A stretch of 55,594 nucleotides of DNA from an uncultured beta proteobacterium (GTDB taxonomy: Bacteria; Pseudomonadota; Gammaproteobacteria; Burkholderiales; SG8-41), in assembly GCA_902825845.1 (NCBI GenBank), contig CADECM010000007.1:54199-109792 (forward strand), written 5' to 3'. Of this stretch, positions 55,458 through 55,594 are shown piece by piece (position 1 is the first letter of the stretch; each line of letters begins with the position of its first letter). The notes under the pieces are model-generated. The model saw only the letters and a list, made by a program, of their open reading frames with translations, made no database searches and was not told where the DNA came from. A program made the translations under genes and the position numbers.

Positions 55458-55486
55458 AGTATACCGTGTTGCGCATCACGCAACAA
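55458..55486 (-). promoter_or_regulatory. higBA promoter with overlapping operator
   Basis: Minus strand: -35 TTGTTG (55481-55486), 17-nt spacer, -10 TATACT (55458-55463). An inverted repeat TGTTGCG-5 nt-CGCAACA (55467-55485) lies between and over the -35, as expected for HigA/HigBA autorepression. Confidence 0.7.
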
Positions 55487-55528
55487 TCGAGGCTCGCAGA
55501 GCACCTCAGCACGACCATCATCAACAAA

Positions 55529-55555
55529 AGATAATTATTTAAAATCAAACACTTA
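55529..55555 (-). repeat. dispersed AT-rich motif, copy 15 (core 55540-55555)
   Basis: On the minus strand TAAGTGTTTGATTTTA followed by AATAATTATCTTT. About 55 nt upstream of the higBA promoter. Confidence 0.65.
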
Positions 55556-55594
55556 TTGCAAATTAACCTCAGTTTGTCGCTGACTACTTTGATT

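Overview
The window is high-GC chromosomal DNA from a Gram-negative bacterium, most likely a betaproteobacterium of the Burkholderiales type. Supporting evidence: two Bug/TctC-type periplasmic receptors, an rpsU-yqeY-dnaG-rpoD macromolecular synthesis operon, a yebC-ruvC-ruvA-ruvB block, a complete ybgC-tolQRAB-pal-cpoB cell-envelope operon, and a sigma-70 with a long Lys/Ala-rich N-terminus. The genus cannot be fixed from the sequence alone.

Layout. 1-3.7 kb: a minus-strand catabolic cluster (quinone reductase, small periplasmic coiled-coil protein, class III CoA-transferase, MenB/BadI-like crotonase), with a long hairpin repeat on each side of the crotonase gene. 3.8-6.4 kb: a PAS-GGDEF-EAL signalling protein. 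6.7-20.7 kb: six consecutive minus-strand genes for exported DUF11/Ig-like proteins, including a 2017-residue protein with a C-terminal outer-membrane-barrel-like half; this is the least explained large system. 21-24 kb: a Bug receptor, tRNA-Ile2(CAU) and an old-yellow-enzyme homologue. 24-31.5 kb: rpoD, dnaG, yqeY, rpsU, with divergent tsaD and a TerC membrane protein. 31.5-36.5 kb: ThDP enzyme, alpha/beta hydrolase, DUF1080 lipoprotein, second Bug receptor and a carboxymuconolactone-decarboxylase-like protein. 36.5-41.9 kb: the Tol-Pal operon. 41.9-45.6 kb: an orphan RnfD/NqrB-like membrane protein with two tandem DUF2330 proteins. 46-51 kb: ruvB, ruvA, ruvC and yebC, with one toxin-antitoxin pair between ruvC and ruvA and another between ruvA and ruvB. 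51-55.6 kb: a HerA-like ATPase, a cupin, intergenic repeat debris, a Tat-exported hydrolase with a cysteine nucleophile, and a higBA module.

The most striking pattern is not a gene. At least fifteen copies of an AT-rich 16-nt core (consensus TAASTATTTGWTTTTA) followed by an A/T tail are scattered over both strands, about one per 3.7 kb. Seven lie at or within about 25 nt of stop codons, three encode the N-termini of exported proteins (TolB and both DUF2330 proteins), and two lie inside other coding regions where AT-rich codons preserve the motif. This looks like a dispersed functional DNA motif or repeat family and deserves a genome-wide scan.
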